Part shown: piece after piece, positions 43,605 through 52,511 of the stretch
Position numbering within the stretch: the first letter of the stretch is position 1
Layout of the letters: every line of letters starts with the position of its first letter
Assembly: GCF_003057965.1 (NCBI RefSeq)
Contig: NZ_CP020921.1
Coordinates: forward strand, 374,501-438,500
From: Thermodesulfobium acidiphilum
Lineage (GTDB): Bacteria > Thermodesulfobiota > Thermodesulfobiia > Thermodesulfobiales > Thermodesulfobiaceae
Reading direction: 5' to 3'
DNA: 64,000 bases
The notes under the pieces: model-generated
The model's database searches: none
What the model was told of the DNA's origin: nothing
What the model saw: only the letters and a program-made list of their open reading frames with translations
Position numbers and translations under genes: made by a program

Positions 43605-44144
43605 ATGAAAAGCGATGAAAATGTTGAACAGGGCATAATTGATAAAATTGGCAATATTGACGCTGGAAGGCCAAATCTTGGACTATTGATGCCCGTATTT
43701 ATGTACAGGTTTTTCTTTATCTCTGTGCAGGAGAAACTAAAAGAAAGATTTGGACAAAGCGAAGCTGACAGGGTTTTGTTCGATGCAGGATTTTTAGCTG
43801 GAAACGAATTTTGTGAAACATTTATTTCTGCCGAAGGTGACGTTAAAAAGTTTTTGGTATCCTTGCAAACAGCGTTCAAGGAACAAAGGCTTGGTGTATT
43901 GCAATTAGAGGATATGGATTTGAATTCTTTATACTTTGAGATAAGTATTTTAGAGGATGTCTATTGCTCTGGGGTTGAACATTCTGATCGCTTTGTTTGT
44001 AGCATGTGCGAGGGATTTTTGGCTGGGATATTTAGTTTCTATTTCAAAAGAATCTTTGAAGCCAAAGAATTAGAGGCGTGGACTGGAACTAATCCAAAAA
44101 GCACTTTTGAATTAAAACCGAAGAAAATAAAAAAATCTTCTTAA
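43605..44144 (+). CDS. V4R/DUF2507-like protein
   Basis: 179 residues. The middle part (FDAGFLAGNEF, LGVLQLEDMDLNS, then CSGVEHSDRFVCSMCEGFLAGIFS) follows the V4R pattern of a compact alpha/beta domain with small-molecule binding. The last conserved Cys pair of V4R, normally in a C-x4-G-x3-C-x-F segment, reads AWTGTNPKSTFEL, so metal binding there is lost. V4R domains sense small ligands or act in tetrapyrrole chemistry; no function is claimed. AAGGAG precedes the ATG. Confidence 0.6.
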   Translation: MKSDENVEQGIIDKIGNIDAGRPNLGLLMPVFMYRFFFISVQEKLKERFGQSEADRVLFDAGFLAGNEFCETFISAEGDVKKFLVSLQTAFKEQRLGVLQLEDMDLNSLYFEISILEDVYCSGVEHSDRFVCSMCEGFLAGIFSFYFKRIFEAKELEAWTGTNPKSTFELKPKKIKKSS

Positions 44145-45052
44145 TGTTTGATACAGAACTTGAAGCTATAATAGAAAGGTTTAAGCTTTGTGGTTTTTTG
44201 ATTAAAGATATTAAAGTAATTCAGTATGGAGTTCAGTTAAAAGTTTTGTTTGGAGAAGAAGAAGCAGTTGTAAGGTTTTATAAGAATAAAAAAAGTGGCC
44301 TAAAACTAGATACATCTCTAATAAAAAACACCGATTTAAAAAATGAAATTAGTTATTGCTTTAAAAATACATTTAAAAAATATTTGATATCTCAAGAAAT
44401 AGATGAGAAGTTCGACTTTTATATTGGCTCTGATGAAAGTGGAAAGGGAGATTACTTTGGACCTCTGGTAGTTGCGGGGGTAAAAATGACGGATGAAAAT
44501 CTGATATTTTTAGAAAGTTGTGGGATTAAAGATAGTAAAGTGTTAAGTGAGGATAGGATCTTTTGTCTTGAATCTGAAATTATTAATTCAAAAGTTTTAT
44601 ACAAAAGAATAACTGTATTGCCCGAGAAGTATAATAATGTTTATGAATTTTACAGGTCAAAAAACGCTAATTTGAACGATATTCTTGCAAGGCTTCATTT
44701 TGAAACAATAAGTTATTTTCTGGATAAAGAAAGCAGTTTTAATGTAGTGGTGGACAAATTTTCTATCAATAGCGGTTTAAAAGAAAAGTTTTCAGGGTAT
44801 AAGAATGTAAAATTTTTTGAGGTAGAAAGAGCTGAAAGTAAATTTTTGTTTGTGGCTGCTGCCTCAATTCTGGCTCGTGCAGAATTTTTGAGACAGATGA
44901 AAAAGTTATCTGATGAAGTTGGGATCAAATTGAAAAGGGGGAGCGTGAGCGTTAGGGATGTTGCACAAAAAATCGTTGAACAATATGGTTTGGATGGCTT
45001 GAGAAAGGTTGCAAAATTGCACTTCAAGATTACAAAGGAACTGAAACTTTGA
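44144..45052 (+). CDS. rnhC: Ribonuclease HIII
   Basis: 302 residues. A poorly conserved N-terminal substrate-binding domain is followed by the type 2 RNase H core starting at GSDESGKGDYFGPL, which distinguishes HIII from HII. The remaining acids are in CGIKDSKVLSED and in the segment around VVVDKF. It cuts RNA in RNA/DNA hybrids. The start codon overlaps the stop of the V4R-like gene by one base (TAATG), and the end overlaps the next gene by four bases. Confidence 0.92.
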   Translation: MFDTELEAIIERFKLCGFLIKDIKVIQYGVQLKVLFGEEEAVVRFYKNKKSGLKLDTSLIKNTDLKNEISYCFKNTFKKYLISQEIDEKFDFYIGSDESGKGDYFGPLVVAGVKMTDENLIFLESCGIKDSKVLSEDRIFCLESEIINSKVLYKRITVLPEKYNNVYEFYRSKNANLNDILARLHFETISYFLDKESSFNVVVDKFSINSGLKEKFSGYKNVKFFEVERAESKFLFVAAASILARAEFLRQMKKLSDEVGIKLKRGSVSVRDVAQKIVEQYGLDGLRKVAKLHFKITKELKL

Positions 45053-45822
45053 AAAGCGTTGAATTAAGCGTCCTGGCAAGCTCTAGTAGTGGCAATTCTA
45101 CTTTATTAAGAATAGGTGGTTATAATTTTTTAATAGATGTTGGAGTTAGTTGCTTTTATCTTAAAAAGGCTTTAGAGAGCTTATATCTTAGGATTGGAGA
45201 TATTGATGCAGTATTTATTACTCACGAACACACTGATCACGTCAAAGGATTGGAAGTCTTTATGAAAAATTATAATATTCCTGTTTTTATCAGAGAAAAG
45301 TGTCTTTATGAAGTTTCAAGAAAGGTATCATGTAGGAATTGTTTTCAAATATTAAATGACGATATAAAGTTCAATGACGTAAAAGTCTCATTTTTTCCAA
45401 CATCTCACGACGCAATAGACCCAATTGGCTATGAGTTTTCTTATAAGGATTTTTGTTTTTCTTATATTACTGACCTTGGTGAAGTTACGTCTGACGTAAA
45501 GTATGCGATTGATAAATCTGATTTGTTAGTCCTTGAGTCAAATCATGATATTGAAATGTTGAAAAACGGATCTTACCCTTATTATCTAAAAAAAAGAATT
45601 CTTTCTTCAAACGGGCACTTATCCAATAAGGATGCAGCGTTTGCTCTTTTAAATTCTAAGATAAAAAAGAGAAATATTGTGCTTGGTCACCTGAGTGAAA
45701 AGAATAACTGTATCGAACTTTTGAAAAAGACTTATAGAGAAATTTTTGGGAAGTCAAAATTGCCTTTTAAAATTAAAATTGCTAAACCCAGAGAAATAGT
45801 TGGATTAAAGATCAACATATAA
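45049..45822 (+). CDS. walJ: Metallo-beta-lactamase-fold hydrolase, WalJ/YycJ type
   Basis: 257 residues. N-terminal SVLASSSSGNSTLLRIG and FLIDVG, then the two-metal motif T-H-E-H-T-D-H in VFITHEHTDHVKGLE, a further His in PTSHDAIDPIG, and HLSNKDAA near the end, all typical of the YycJ group. These enzymes are proposed to be exonucleases linked to DNA repair or cell division. The start is TTG, overlapping the rnhC stop. The pairing with rnhC and polB suggests a nucleic-acid maintenance cluster. Confidence 0.88.
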   Translation: MKSVELSVLASSSSGNSTLLRIGGYNFLIDVGVSCFYLKKALESLYLRIGDIDAVFITHEHTDHVKGLEVFMKNYNIPVFIREKCLYEVSRKVSCRNCFQILNDDIKFNDVKVSFFPTSHDAIDPIGYEFSYKDFCFSYITDLGEVTSDVKYAIDKSDLLVLESNHDIEMLKNGSYPYYLKKRILSSNGHLSNKDAAFALLNSKIKKRNIVLGHLSEKNNCIELLKKTYREIFGKSKLPFKIKIAKPREIVGLKINI

Positions 45823-45870
45823 CCTTAGTATTTATGGGTTTGAGGAATAAGTTACATTTGAATATTTTAA

Positions 45871-47154
45871 TTAGTTTATCTCTCTATTTTTTTCATAAGC
45901 ACTTAAATCTAAATAACCGTGCCCTGACAAAAGAAACACAATGGTTCTTTCTTTTTTTTCTTCCTTTGCTATTAATGCCTCATCTATAGCCTTTTTTATT
46001 GCATGGGCAGATTCTGGGGCAGGAGTTATCCCTTCTGTTTTAGCAAATATTCTTGCGGCTTCGAATATGCTCTTTTGATCGTAACTACATGCCTCAATTA
46101 TTTTGTTTTTGTAAAGATTGCTTATTATTGGAGCCATCCCATGATATCTTAGCCCTCCTGCATGAATTGGTGGTGGAACGAAATTGTGCCCCAACGTATA
46201 CATAGCAAGCAGTGGAGTAAATCCCATGGTATCCCCATAATCGTATTCAAATATACCCTTTGTAAGCGATGCAGCGACAGATGGTTCGACTGCTATAAGC
46301 CTAATTTGATTGTTTTTAATTTTTTTCTTTACAAATGGTGCTATTAGGCCGCCAAAATTGGAGCCCCCACCTACACACCCGATTAATATTTCTGGGCTTT
46401 CATCTGCTAGCTTCAATTGCTTCTTTACTTCCAGACCGATTATTGATTGATGCAATAAAACGTGATTTAGTACAGATCCCAGAGCATAATTGGTATCTGG
46501 ATTTTTTACTGCTTCTTCGACTGCTTCTGATATAGCAATTCCTAAACTGCCTGGAGAGTTCGGGTCAGTTTCAAGGGTTTTTCTTCCTGACTCTGTAGTG
46601 CTTGAGGGACTAGGTAAAACTTGTGCATCAAAAAGTTCCATTAATATTCTCCTGTATGGTTTTTGTTCAAAGCTTGCTTTAACCATAAAAACTTTGCACT
46701 TGAGGTTAAAAAAGGAACATGCCATAGAAAGAGCGCTCCCCCATTGACCGGCACCTGTTTCTGTTGTAAGTGACCTTATTCCTTCTATCGAGTTAAAATA
46801 TGCTTGTGGTATTGCAGTGTTTAACTTGTGACTTCCTGCTGGCGATATTCCTTCGTGTTTGTAATATATTCTTGCAGGGGTATTAAGATATTCTTCAAGA
46901 GCCAAAGCTCTTATTAGTGGAGTGGGGCGATAACTGAGATATTTATCTCTTACTTTTTTTGGGATTTCTATTTCTCTTTCATCGCTAGTCTCCTGTTTTA
47001 TTAGCGACTGTGGAAAAATTGGTTTCAGATCATCTGCCTTTATTGGTTCTCGGGTTACTGGATGTAGTGGTGGTAAAAGCGGTTCTGGTAAATCTACCTG
47101 AACGTTGTAATAAAAATCTGGCATGTCTTTCTCATTTAGAATAATTTTTCTCAA
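45871..47154 (-). CDS. trpB2: Tryptophan synthase beta chain, TrpB2 type
   Basis: 427 residues, longer than TrpB1, with the TrpB2-specific N-terminal extension ([18 protein letters not shown]). The PLP lysine is in GSHKLN and the phosphate loop is [11 protein letters not shown]. TrpB2 enzymes join indole and serine and can act without TrpA. No other trp genes are near, as is common for trpB2. I start at TTG 47154, since AAAGGAGAG lies just upstream; a longer frame to 47217 has no RBS. Confidence 0.92.
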   Translation of the reverse strand: MRKIILNEKDMPDFYYNVQVDLPEPLLPPLHPVTREPIKADDLKPIFPQSLIKQETSDEREIEIPKKVRDKYLSYRPTPLIRALALEEYLNTPARIYYKHEGISPAGSHKLNTAIPQAYFNSIEGIRSLTTETGAGQWGSALSMACSFFNLKCKVFMVKASFEQKPYRRILMELFDAQVLPSPSSTTESGRKTLETDPNSPGSLGIAISEAVEEAVKNPDTNYALGSVLNHVLLHQSIIGLEVKKQLKLADESPEILIGCVGGGSNFGGLIAPFVKKKIKNNQIRLIAVEPSVAASLTKGIFEYDYGDTMGFTPLLAMYTLGHNFVPPPIHAGGLRYHGMAPIISNLYKNKIIEACSYDQKSIFEAARIFAKTEGITPAPESAHAIKKAIDEALIAKEEKKERTIVFLLSGHGYLDLSAYEKNREIN

Positions 47155-47438
47155 GCTTATCTCTCCTTTTCTTAAATTAAATAAAATATTGTTTTTATTA
47201 TTATACTTTATCAGCATTTAATTTTATCTTGAAGACAACTTTATAAATTAACTTTGTGCTTGCCGAACGTAATATATCACATCCTGAGAAAGTTGGCAAA
47301 TTACAATTAAAATGGCTTTTTAGTTTGACCTTAATTGATATTCCAGATTTTGTATTATAATAATTTTAATAACATACATGAAACTTTCAAAAAGTTTAAA
47401 ATAAATTTACGGGAGAATTAAATGATAGGGGTGTTCTG

Positions 47439-47873
47439 ATGAATGATGAAAATATGAAAGTAGAGTGGACCCCTGATTTTGAAACAGGCATTGAGATTAT
47501 TGACACCCAGCATAAGAAGTTATTTGAGAATATAAACGAGTTGCTAGATTCGTGTGAAAGGGGAGAGGCAAAGGAAGGAGTAGCTAAAATGTTTGACTTT
47601 TTAGAGCATTACATAATATTTCACTTCGGCACAGAGGAAGACTTTATGATTAAGTATCGATATCCAAATTATTACCAACACAGAATGTTTCACGATAGGT
47701 TTATTATTGATGTAAATGGTCTCAAGAGGGAATTTTTGAAAAATGGCATTAGTGAGAGCTTTCTTTTGTTAATAAAGCATTTTGTTATTGATTGGTTAAA
47801 GAATCATATAGGTGGTGAAGATAAGAGGTTAGGAATTTATTTGTTGAGGTTTCCAGAAATTGTACACAGTTAA
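47439..47873 (+). CDS. Bacteriohemerythrin
   Basis: 144 residues of the four-helix hemerythrin fold. All diiron ligands are present in order: IDTQHKKLFENIN, then HYIIFHFGTEEDFM, YYQHRMFHDRF and KHFVIDWLKNHIGGEDKRLG. It binds oxygen reversibly. In an anaerobe it may store, deliver or scavenge O2, which fits the nearby rubrerythrin and rubredoxin. Its stop is 15 bases before the next gene, so the two are probably co-transcribed, linking O2 binding with a GGDEF-type protein. Confidence 0.92.
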   Translation: MNDENMKVEWTPDFETGIEIIDTQHKKLFENINELLDSCERGEAKEGVAKMFDFLEHYIIFHFGTEEDFMIKYRYPNYYQHRMFHDRFIIDVNGLKREFLKNGISESFLLLIKHFVIDWLKNHIGGEDKRLGIYLLRFPEIVHS

Positions 47874-47888
47874 TTTACGTGATTAATT

Positions 47889-49172
47889 ATGTTATTGCCT
47901 TTAAAAGTTTTATATATTGATTTGACTAAAACTTTTAACGTTCAGATATCCAATCTGGTTGCAAACAACGTTGAGACTCTTGAAACGTGTACAAAATCGC
48001 AGGATATTTTCGTAAAAATAAACGAATTTAGACCAGATCTGGTAATATTTAGATCGAAAAACAATTCAGAAATTCCAATTATTATAAATAAAATTAAAAA
48101 AGATTTTCCAGATGTTTTTCTGCTGTTACTTCTTGGAAGAGGAATTAACTTAAAATCTAGCACTTCTATTAGTTTTTATTATGTGGATGAGAACTTCAAC
48201 CAATTGACCTTTTTAGACTTTTTCTTTAATCTTGCTAAAGAAATCAACCAGCAAAAAATGATAGCCTATGATTTAAAATTCTATAAAGACATTTGCTTTA
48301 ATATCCAAAATATGGTTTTTGTGTGTCAATATGATGAAATTGTCTTTATGAACAAAAATCTACTGAATTATATTGGTCTTTCAAGCTTAAATGAGTTCAA
48401 CGAAAAGAATCTTGATATATATGACTTTTTATATCCAGATGAAAAAAGTTTATATAAAGGAGAGGGTTTGAAAGAATGGCTTTTAAGTATTAAAAATAAA
48501 GGTAATAAGAAAAACGAGAACGTTGTTTTTTTGAAAAATAGTGTTTTTTTAAAAGAATTTTCTATTGAACCTTTTTGGATAGATTATTCAGAGATAAAAG
48601 GTGCTGAGATTGTAATTATTTCTTTGTTTAGGATGTCAAATTTAGATAGGTACAAAAGCTATAGAATTATTAAGAGAGTTAGAAATCCTATCACTAACCT
48701 ATATGACAAAAAGTTCTTTTTTGAAGAGTTAAAGAAGGAAACTCAAAGGTCAGTAAGATATAAAAGGCCGCTTAGTTTAATTTTTTTATCTAACGATAAT
48801 TATAATAGCATTTACTCTAAATTTGGCAAGGAAATAGCTCATAAAGTTTTGAGGGAATTCTGTAATAGAATAGATAATTCAATAAGGGGTCTTGATCTGT
48901 TTTGTAATTACTCAAAGAGTAAGTTCACCATTCTTTGCCCTGAAACTGATGTTTTTGGAGCGCTGTTCGTTGCTAAGAGAATAAAATCTATGATAACATC
49001 TGAAATCTTTTCTCATGGAGAAAATCTTGAATGTACTATTGGCGTTACCCAATATCAGCCACAGGAAGATATTGATATGTTTGTAAACAGAGCAATAGAG
49101 GCATGGAATAAATCAAAGCAAACCAAAGGGAAAAATGTAGAAGCAATACTGGTTCCAATTAATTACTCATAA
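47889..49172 (+). CDS. Response-regulator-like protein with PAS and degenerate GGDEF domains
   Basis: 427 residues. The first 120 resemble a receiver fold (KVLYIDLTKTFNVQI, FRPDLVIF) without the phospho-acceptor pattern. A PAS-like region spans about 130-255, and a GGDEF-fold domain spans about 270-420. The start of that domain (NPITNLYDKKFFFEELKKE) and its ending (RAIEAWNKSKQTKGKN) are typical, but the signature loop reads YSKSKFTIL, so cyclase activity is unlikely. It probably acts as a sensor or c-di-GMP/GTP-binding adaptor. It follows the hemerythrin gene by 15 bases. Confidence 0.78.
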   Translation: MLLPLKVLYIDLTKTFNVQISNLVANNVETLETCTKSQDIFVKINEFRPDLVIFRSKNNSEIPIIINKIKKDFPDVFLLLLLGRGINLKSSTSISFYYVDENFNQLTFLDFFFNLAKEINQQKMIAYDLKFYKDICFNIQNMVFVCQYDEIVFMNKNLLNYIGLSSLNEFNEKNLDIYDFLYPDEKSLYKGEGLKEWLLSIKNKGNKKNENVVFLKNSVFLKEFSIEPFWIDYSEIKGAEIVIISLFRMSNLDRYKSYRIIKRVRNPITNLYDKKFFFEELKKETQRSVRYKRPLSLIFLSNDNYNSIYSKFGKEIAHKVLREFCNRIDNSIRGLDLFCNYSKSKFTILCPETDVFGALFVAKRIKSMITSEIFSHGENLECTIGVTQYQPQEDIDMFVNRAIEAWNKSKQTKGKNVEAILVPINYS

Positions 49173-49173
49173 A

Positions 49174-49201
49174 CCCTAAGGCATTTATAAGTGCCTTAGG
49201 G
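49174..49201. terminator. Bidirectional terminator between convergent genes
   Basis: A perfect 10-bp stem, CCCTAAGGCA (49174-49183) with TGCCTTAGGG (49192-49201), with an 8-base loop. In the plus direction it is followed by AAATTTT, in the minus direction by TTTATGAG. It separates the degenerate GGDEF gene from the rubrerythrin operon. Confidence 0.75.
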
Positions 49202-49217
49202 AAATTTTAGAGAGACA

Positions 49218-49790
49218 TTAATAGGGTTCTGAAAAGAGCTCGAAATACGCTTGAGGATGTAGACAGCTTGGACAGCTTTGTGGGGCTTCAATTCCTTCAT
49301 GGAGATAGCCACAATTTCTACATTTCCATACAGTTTTCACTGTCTTTTTAAAGACTTCATTATTTTGAACGTTTGTGTAAAGCTTTCTATATCTTCTTTC
49401 GTGTGCTGCTTCAACTTTAGCTATATTCCTGAATAACGTTGCAATTTCGGGGAAACCCTCTTTTTCCGCAACTTCTGCTGCCTGAGGGTACAGTATAGTA
49501 TGTTCTAGATGTTCCCCTTCTGCTGCGGCTTTAAGGTTTTCAAGTGTGTTGCCTATTACGCCAGCGGGGTATGAAGCTGTAATTTCAACATCACCGCCCT
49601 CAAGGAAACTAAAAAACCTTTTAGCATGCTCTTTCTCATTTTCTGCAGTTTCCAAAAATATTGCAGCAATCTGCTCGTATCCTTCCTTTTTTGCTTGTGA
49701 TGCAAAAAAGGTATACCTTGTCCTAGCCTGAGATTCGCCTGCAAACGAAGCAAGAAGATTTTTTTCTGTCTTAGTGCCCTTTACGCTCAT
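49218..49790 (-). CDS. rbr: Rubrerythrin
   Basis: 190 residues. The N-terminal four-helix diiron domain has E-x-x-x-R patterns in FAGESQARTRYTFFA and ETAENEKEHAKRFF, with the second half in AAEGEHLEH and VEAAHERRY. A C-terminal rubredoxin-like Fe(SCys)4 site uses CRNCG and CPSC. It reduces hydrogen peroxide using electrons from rubredoxin. Its RBS AGGAGG overlaps the end of the rubredoxin gene, so the pair is co-transcribed with rubredoxin first. Confidence 0.95.
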   Translation of the reverse strand: MSVKGTKTEKNLLASFAGESQARTRYTFFASQAKKEGYEQIAAIFLETAENEKEHAKRFFSFLEGGDVEITASYPAGVIGNTLENLKAAAEGEHLEHTILYPQAAEVAEKEGFPEIATLFRNIAKVEAAHERRYRKLYTNVQNNEVFKKTVKTVWKCRNCGYLHEGIEAPQSCPSCLHPQAYFELFSEPY

Positions 49791-49802
49791 TTAGTTTACC
49801 TC

Positions 49803-49964
49803 CTACTCCTGTTTTTTAAAATCAGATTTTGAAGCTCCACAAACAGGGCATTGCCAGTCATCAGGTATTTTCTCAAATGGAGTATTTGGAGCTATGCCAC
49901 CATCCGGATCGCCAACGGCTGGATCGTATACATAACCGCAAATTGTGCATACATATTTATCCAC
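49803..49964 (-). CDS. Rubredoxin
   Basis: 53-residue rubredoxin. The iron-sulfur ligands are C-T-I-C-G-Y and C-P-V-C-G-A, with the typical [18 protein letters not shown] loop and DDW before the second pair. The start is GTG with AGGAGG eight bases upstream. It passes single electrons to the rubrerythrin encoded 12 bases downstream, forming an oxidative-stress defence operon. Confidence 0.93.
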   Translation of the reverse strand: MDKYVCTICGYVYDPAVGDPDGGIAPNTPFEKIPDDWQCPVCGASKSDFKKQE

Positions 49965-50085
49965 TCTGGTATCCTCCTATAAGTAATATCTATTATTATA
50001 TTATACTTTGGAATTTTTTTTCTTACTAAAGTTCTGAATTTTAATAAATAGATTTTATTGGCTTTCTTTTTGAATATAACTGTAT

Positions 50086-51624
50086 TTATTTCCCAATATT
50101 TTCTGGGAAGGTATGGTGTACGGCTATTGGTAAATGTGGATTAAGATTGGATGATGAATTTTGACTTGAGTTCATTTGTGTGGTTTCTGATGATCCATAA
50201 AATTCTGTAATAGTATTTTGCCCGCTTATTACCCATATATTATTATATTTGTCAACAACTAAAGGTCCGGGAAATTTCCCAAGTGGGTAAACATGTTTTT
50301 CTTCTTTGGCTATTTCTTCTAGAAGGCCTCCACCATATTTTTTGTTTCCAGAAATCCATATATTTCCCATACTATCTATTGCTATTCCTGTTGGCTGAAT
50401 ATCTAACTTATAGCTTTGATCTAAGATTTTACAGTTTAAATTTATATGTTCTAACATAACACTATTATCTAAAAGTTTGCCTGTGGTAATCCATGCTGTA
50501 TTATTGTCTGAAATAATATTATTTACACCATATTGTGGACATTCCTTGATATATCCATCAGAATAAAGTATTGTTAATGGCCCATAACTTGAAGTGACCC
50601 ATAAATTATTGACTTTATCCATTGTTATCTGGTATACACCGCGGCTTGCCTGATAGGTGTTTATTATGCTGCCATTTTCGTTAAGTTTAAAGATTTTACC
50701 ACTTTTCCAGTCATCTACCCAGATATTATTTTTAGGATCTATGAAGATGTAGTTCATACCATCTGCTATTTCGTGGGTACCAAGTATTTTTCCTTCCTGA
50801 TTGAGTTTTATCAAGCTATTATTGTTAATAACAAAAATATTTCCATAGTTATCTGCTGCAATACCTATTGGATCGACCTTTATGTTGAAGTTAGTAACAT
50901 TCCCTTCCTGATTAATTTTTGATATACTTTGACTTTGATAATTTGTAACCCAAATATTGCCAAATTTATCTGTGGTTATTGCATTTGGTGCCTGTCCTAC
51001 ATATATTGTGCGCTCTTTATTAACATCTGCTGATTTTTTAGACTCTGATTGAGAGTAGGGATTCGTTTTATGAATTTGTATTTTACCGTTTGAATTAATT
51101 ATTATGTCTGAAATTGCACTTTCTGAATTGCACGATTGTAAAATAGTTTTTGGCAAAATTGTACTATCACCTTTTTCTATTGCTACCCAGTGACTGCTAA
51201 AGGCACCGCATTGGCCCATAGGGTTAGGATTTCCAGCTATTGAACCTATAGTAATTTTATACGTTGAATCATTAATTTTACAGGACAAATTTAAAAGCTT
51301 TGTAGAAGTCACAAATCCATTGCTATTCCTTATTAATAGTTCATCTGGCCCGCCTAGATTTTTATAACCTGCTTGTTGAAGCGCTTCTATAGTACTAACT
51401 TTACTATTTTGTGCACTCTGAGTATAAAAATATAAATTTTTAAGCTCTAGTTTTCCTTCTGGTTCACACTTATAAAAAAGATAACTATTTGAGTTATCAG
51501 AGCTGCTAGAACTATTAAAGCTCTTGGACAAAATCTCAGGATGTTTAAAATTAATCAGAAATATTGTAACAATAACAATAAAACTTGCTACAATAACCAA
51601 AATTTTCAACCAATATTTTCTCAT
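50086..51624 (-). CDS. Membrane-anchored NHL/virginiamycin-lyase-like beta-propeller
   Basis: 512 residues from the ATG at 51624, preceded by GGAG. An N-terminal membrane anchor (WLKILVIVASFIVIVTIFLI) is followed by about 150 extracytoplasmic residues with several Cys. From about residue 215 there are blades of the pattern ITTDKFGNIWVTNYQSQSI, GIAADNYGNIFVINNNS, IFIDPKNNIWVDDW, TMDKVNNLWVTSSYG and AIDSMGNIWISGN. This is the NHL/Vgb (streptogramin lyase-like) propeller. Such propellers mostly bind ligands or proteins; catalysis is not claimed. The upstream partner is a small secreted Cys-rich protein. Confidence 0.78.
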   Translation of the reverse strand: MRKYWLKILVIVASFIVIVTIFLINFKHPEILSKSFNSSSSSDNSNSYLFYKCEPEGKLELKNLYFYTQSAQNSKVSTIEALQQAGYKNLGGPDELLIRNSNGFVTSTKLLNLSCKINDSTYKITIGSIAGNPNPMGQCGAFSSHWVAIEKGDSTILPKTILQSCNSESAISDIIINSNGKIQIHKTNPYSQSESKKSADVNKERTIYVGQAPNAITTDKFGNIWVTNYQSQSISKINQEGNVTNFNIKVDPIGIAADNYGNIFVINNNSLIKLNQEGKILGTHEIADGMNYIFIDPKNNIWVDDWKSGKIFKLNENGSIINTYQASRGVYQITMDKVNNLWVTSSYGPLTILYSDGYIKECPQYGVNNIISDNNTAWITTGKLLDNSVMLEHINLNCKILDQSYKLDIQPTGIAIDSMGNIWISGNKKYGGGLLEEIAKEEKHVYPLGKFPGPLVVDKYNNIWVISGQNTITEFYGSSETTQMNSSQNSSSNLNPHLPIAVHHTFPENIGK

Positions 51625-51655
51625 CTTATTTTCTCCATAAAGCATTAATAAAAAA

Positions 51656-51683
51656 GCGGCTAAACCATCATAGGCTTAGCCGC
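51656..51683 (-). terminator. Intrinsic terminator of the small Cys-rich secreted protein gene
   Basis: GCGGCTAAACC (51656-51666) pairs with GGCTTAGCCGC (51673-51683); in minus-strand RNA the one imperfect position is a G-U pair. On that strand it is followed directly by TTTTTTATTAATG. It lies just after the stop at 51692 and before the start of the propeller gene. Confidence 0.85.
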
Positions 51684-51691
51684 ATGCAACC

Positions 51692-52120
51692 TTATTCCAT
51701 AATCCAGGTTTGATACGTGCATTGTGGTCCCTGATAACCGTTGTGTACGAGTAGTTTTCCTGGATATTCGTTTGGAGCTCTCCAAACGTTAATAAATTCT
51801 CCATTGAGACAGGAACCGGGTGCATGAAGCTGGCATTGACCTACAAGTTGGGCATCTCTAAAACCTTCCACTGTTACATTTTGAATGTGTTGAAGGGGTA
51901 TTTCCTGACCATGCCATGTACATGTTGCAGCCGGTTCTTCAATACAACCTTTACATTGTCCGATAAGTAGTGGGTCATTAAAACTTTTAGCGGTAATACT
52001 TTTGTAAATTTGAAATTCTGTCAGTTTTTCCTGCAGGAAGCAACTTTGAGCTTGAGCAAGGTTATAACTGAAGAGTATGAGAACTGAAATTACAAACAAG
52101 AGTATCAATTTGTATTTCAT
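51692..52120 (-). CDS. Small secreted cysteine-rich protein
   Basis: 142 residues. A signal peptide (MKYKLILLFVISVLILFSYNLAQA) is followed by a mature part of about 118 residues with eight Cys, many in pairs likely to form disulfides (QSCFLQ, GQCKGC, ATCTW, GQCQLH, GSCLNG, PQCTYQ). Two similar segments, SFNDPLLIGQCKG and GFRDAQLVGQCQL, suggest an internal duplication. No known family. RBS GGAGGGAAAG precedes the ATG. Its strong terminator suggests it is expressed separately from the propeller gene. Confidence 0.7.
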   Translation of the reverse strand: MKYKLILLFVISVLILFSYNLAQAQSCFLQEKLTEFQIYKSITAKSFNDPLLIGQCKGCIEEPAATCTWHGQEIPLQHIQNVTVEGFRDAQLVGQCQLHAPGSCLNGEFINVWRAPNEYPGKLLVHNGYQGPQCTYQTWIME

Positions 52121-52495
52121 CTTTCCCTCCTATAAAAAATTTCTCTGTTACATAAATCAAAACTGCTTAAGTGCTACATATTTTTTCTAATATTAAATTA
52201 TCATTTTCACCTCCCTTCCCGTTCACGAAAACAAAATCCAGTTACCCCTAAAAGTAATTAGAGTTTTGTAATTGTAATGTTTATAGATATTTTACTTTTG
52301 AATTGAGTTTTAGAAGCGTAAAGGTATTAGACAAAAGTTTAGTAAATATTTGGAATGAATATTAACCCATATAAAAATTTTATCATTTTTTTTAATTTTT
52401 TAAATTTAATTTATTAGACTTAATAACTAAATTTTATTATTTGATAAAGAAAATTTTTATTTTATAATAAATTTTCAACTTTATTGAATTTATCT
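52121..52495. other. AT-rich intergenic stretch
   Basis: This 375-bp gap separates the secreted-protein gene (minus) from the flavoprotein gene (plus). On the minus strand an excellent RBS (GGAAGGGAGGTG) near 52205-52225 is followed by ATG but only three codons to a stop, so it may be a leader or gene remnant. The right half is almost pure A/T. No other feature is visible. Confidence 0.45.
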
Positions 52496-52501
52496 TATAA
52501 T
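52496..52501 (+). promoter_or_regulatory. -10 element suggesting a nearly leaderless transcript
   Basis: TATAAT at 52496-52501 ends ten bases before the ATG at 52512, so the transcript would begin about four bases before the start codon. No Shine-Dalgarno site exists upstream, consistent with leaderless translation. A clear -35 is not seen. Confidence 0.4.
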
Positions 52502-52511
52502 CATAGTTTAT

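Noticed and set aside
43268-43879. 203-codon minus-strand frame opposite the NERD-like and V4R-like genes
   Set aside because: Ser/Phe/Leu-rich composition typical of antisense to Lys/Glu-rich genes; plus-strand genes have proper RBSs and overlaps.
52200-52230. Strong RBS followed by ATG on the minus strand
   Set aside because: Only three codons before a stop; may be a remnant or chance, no product to describe.
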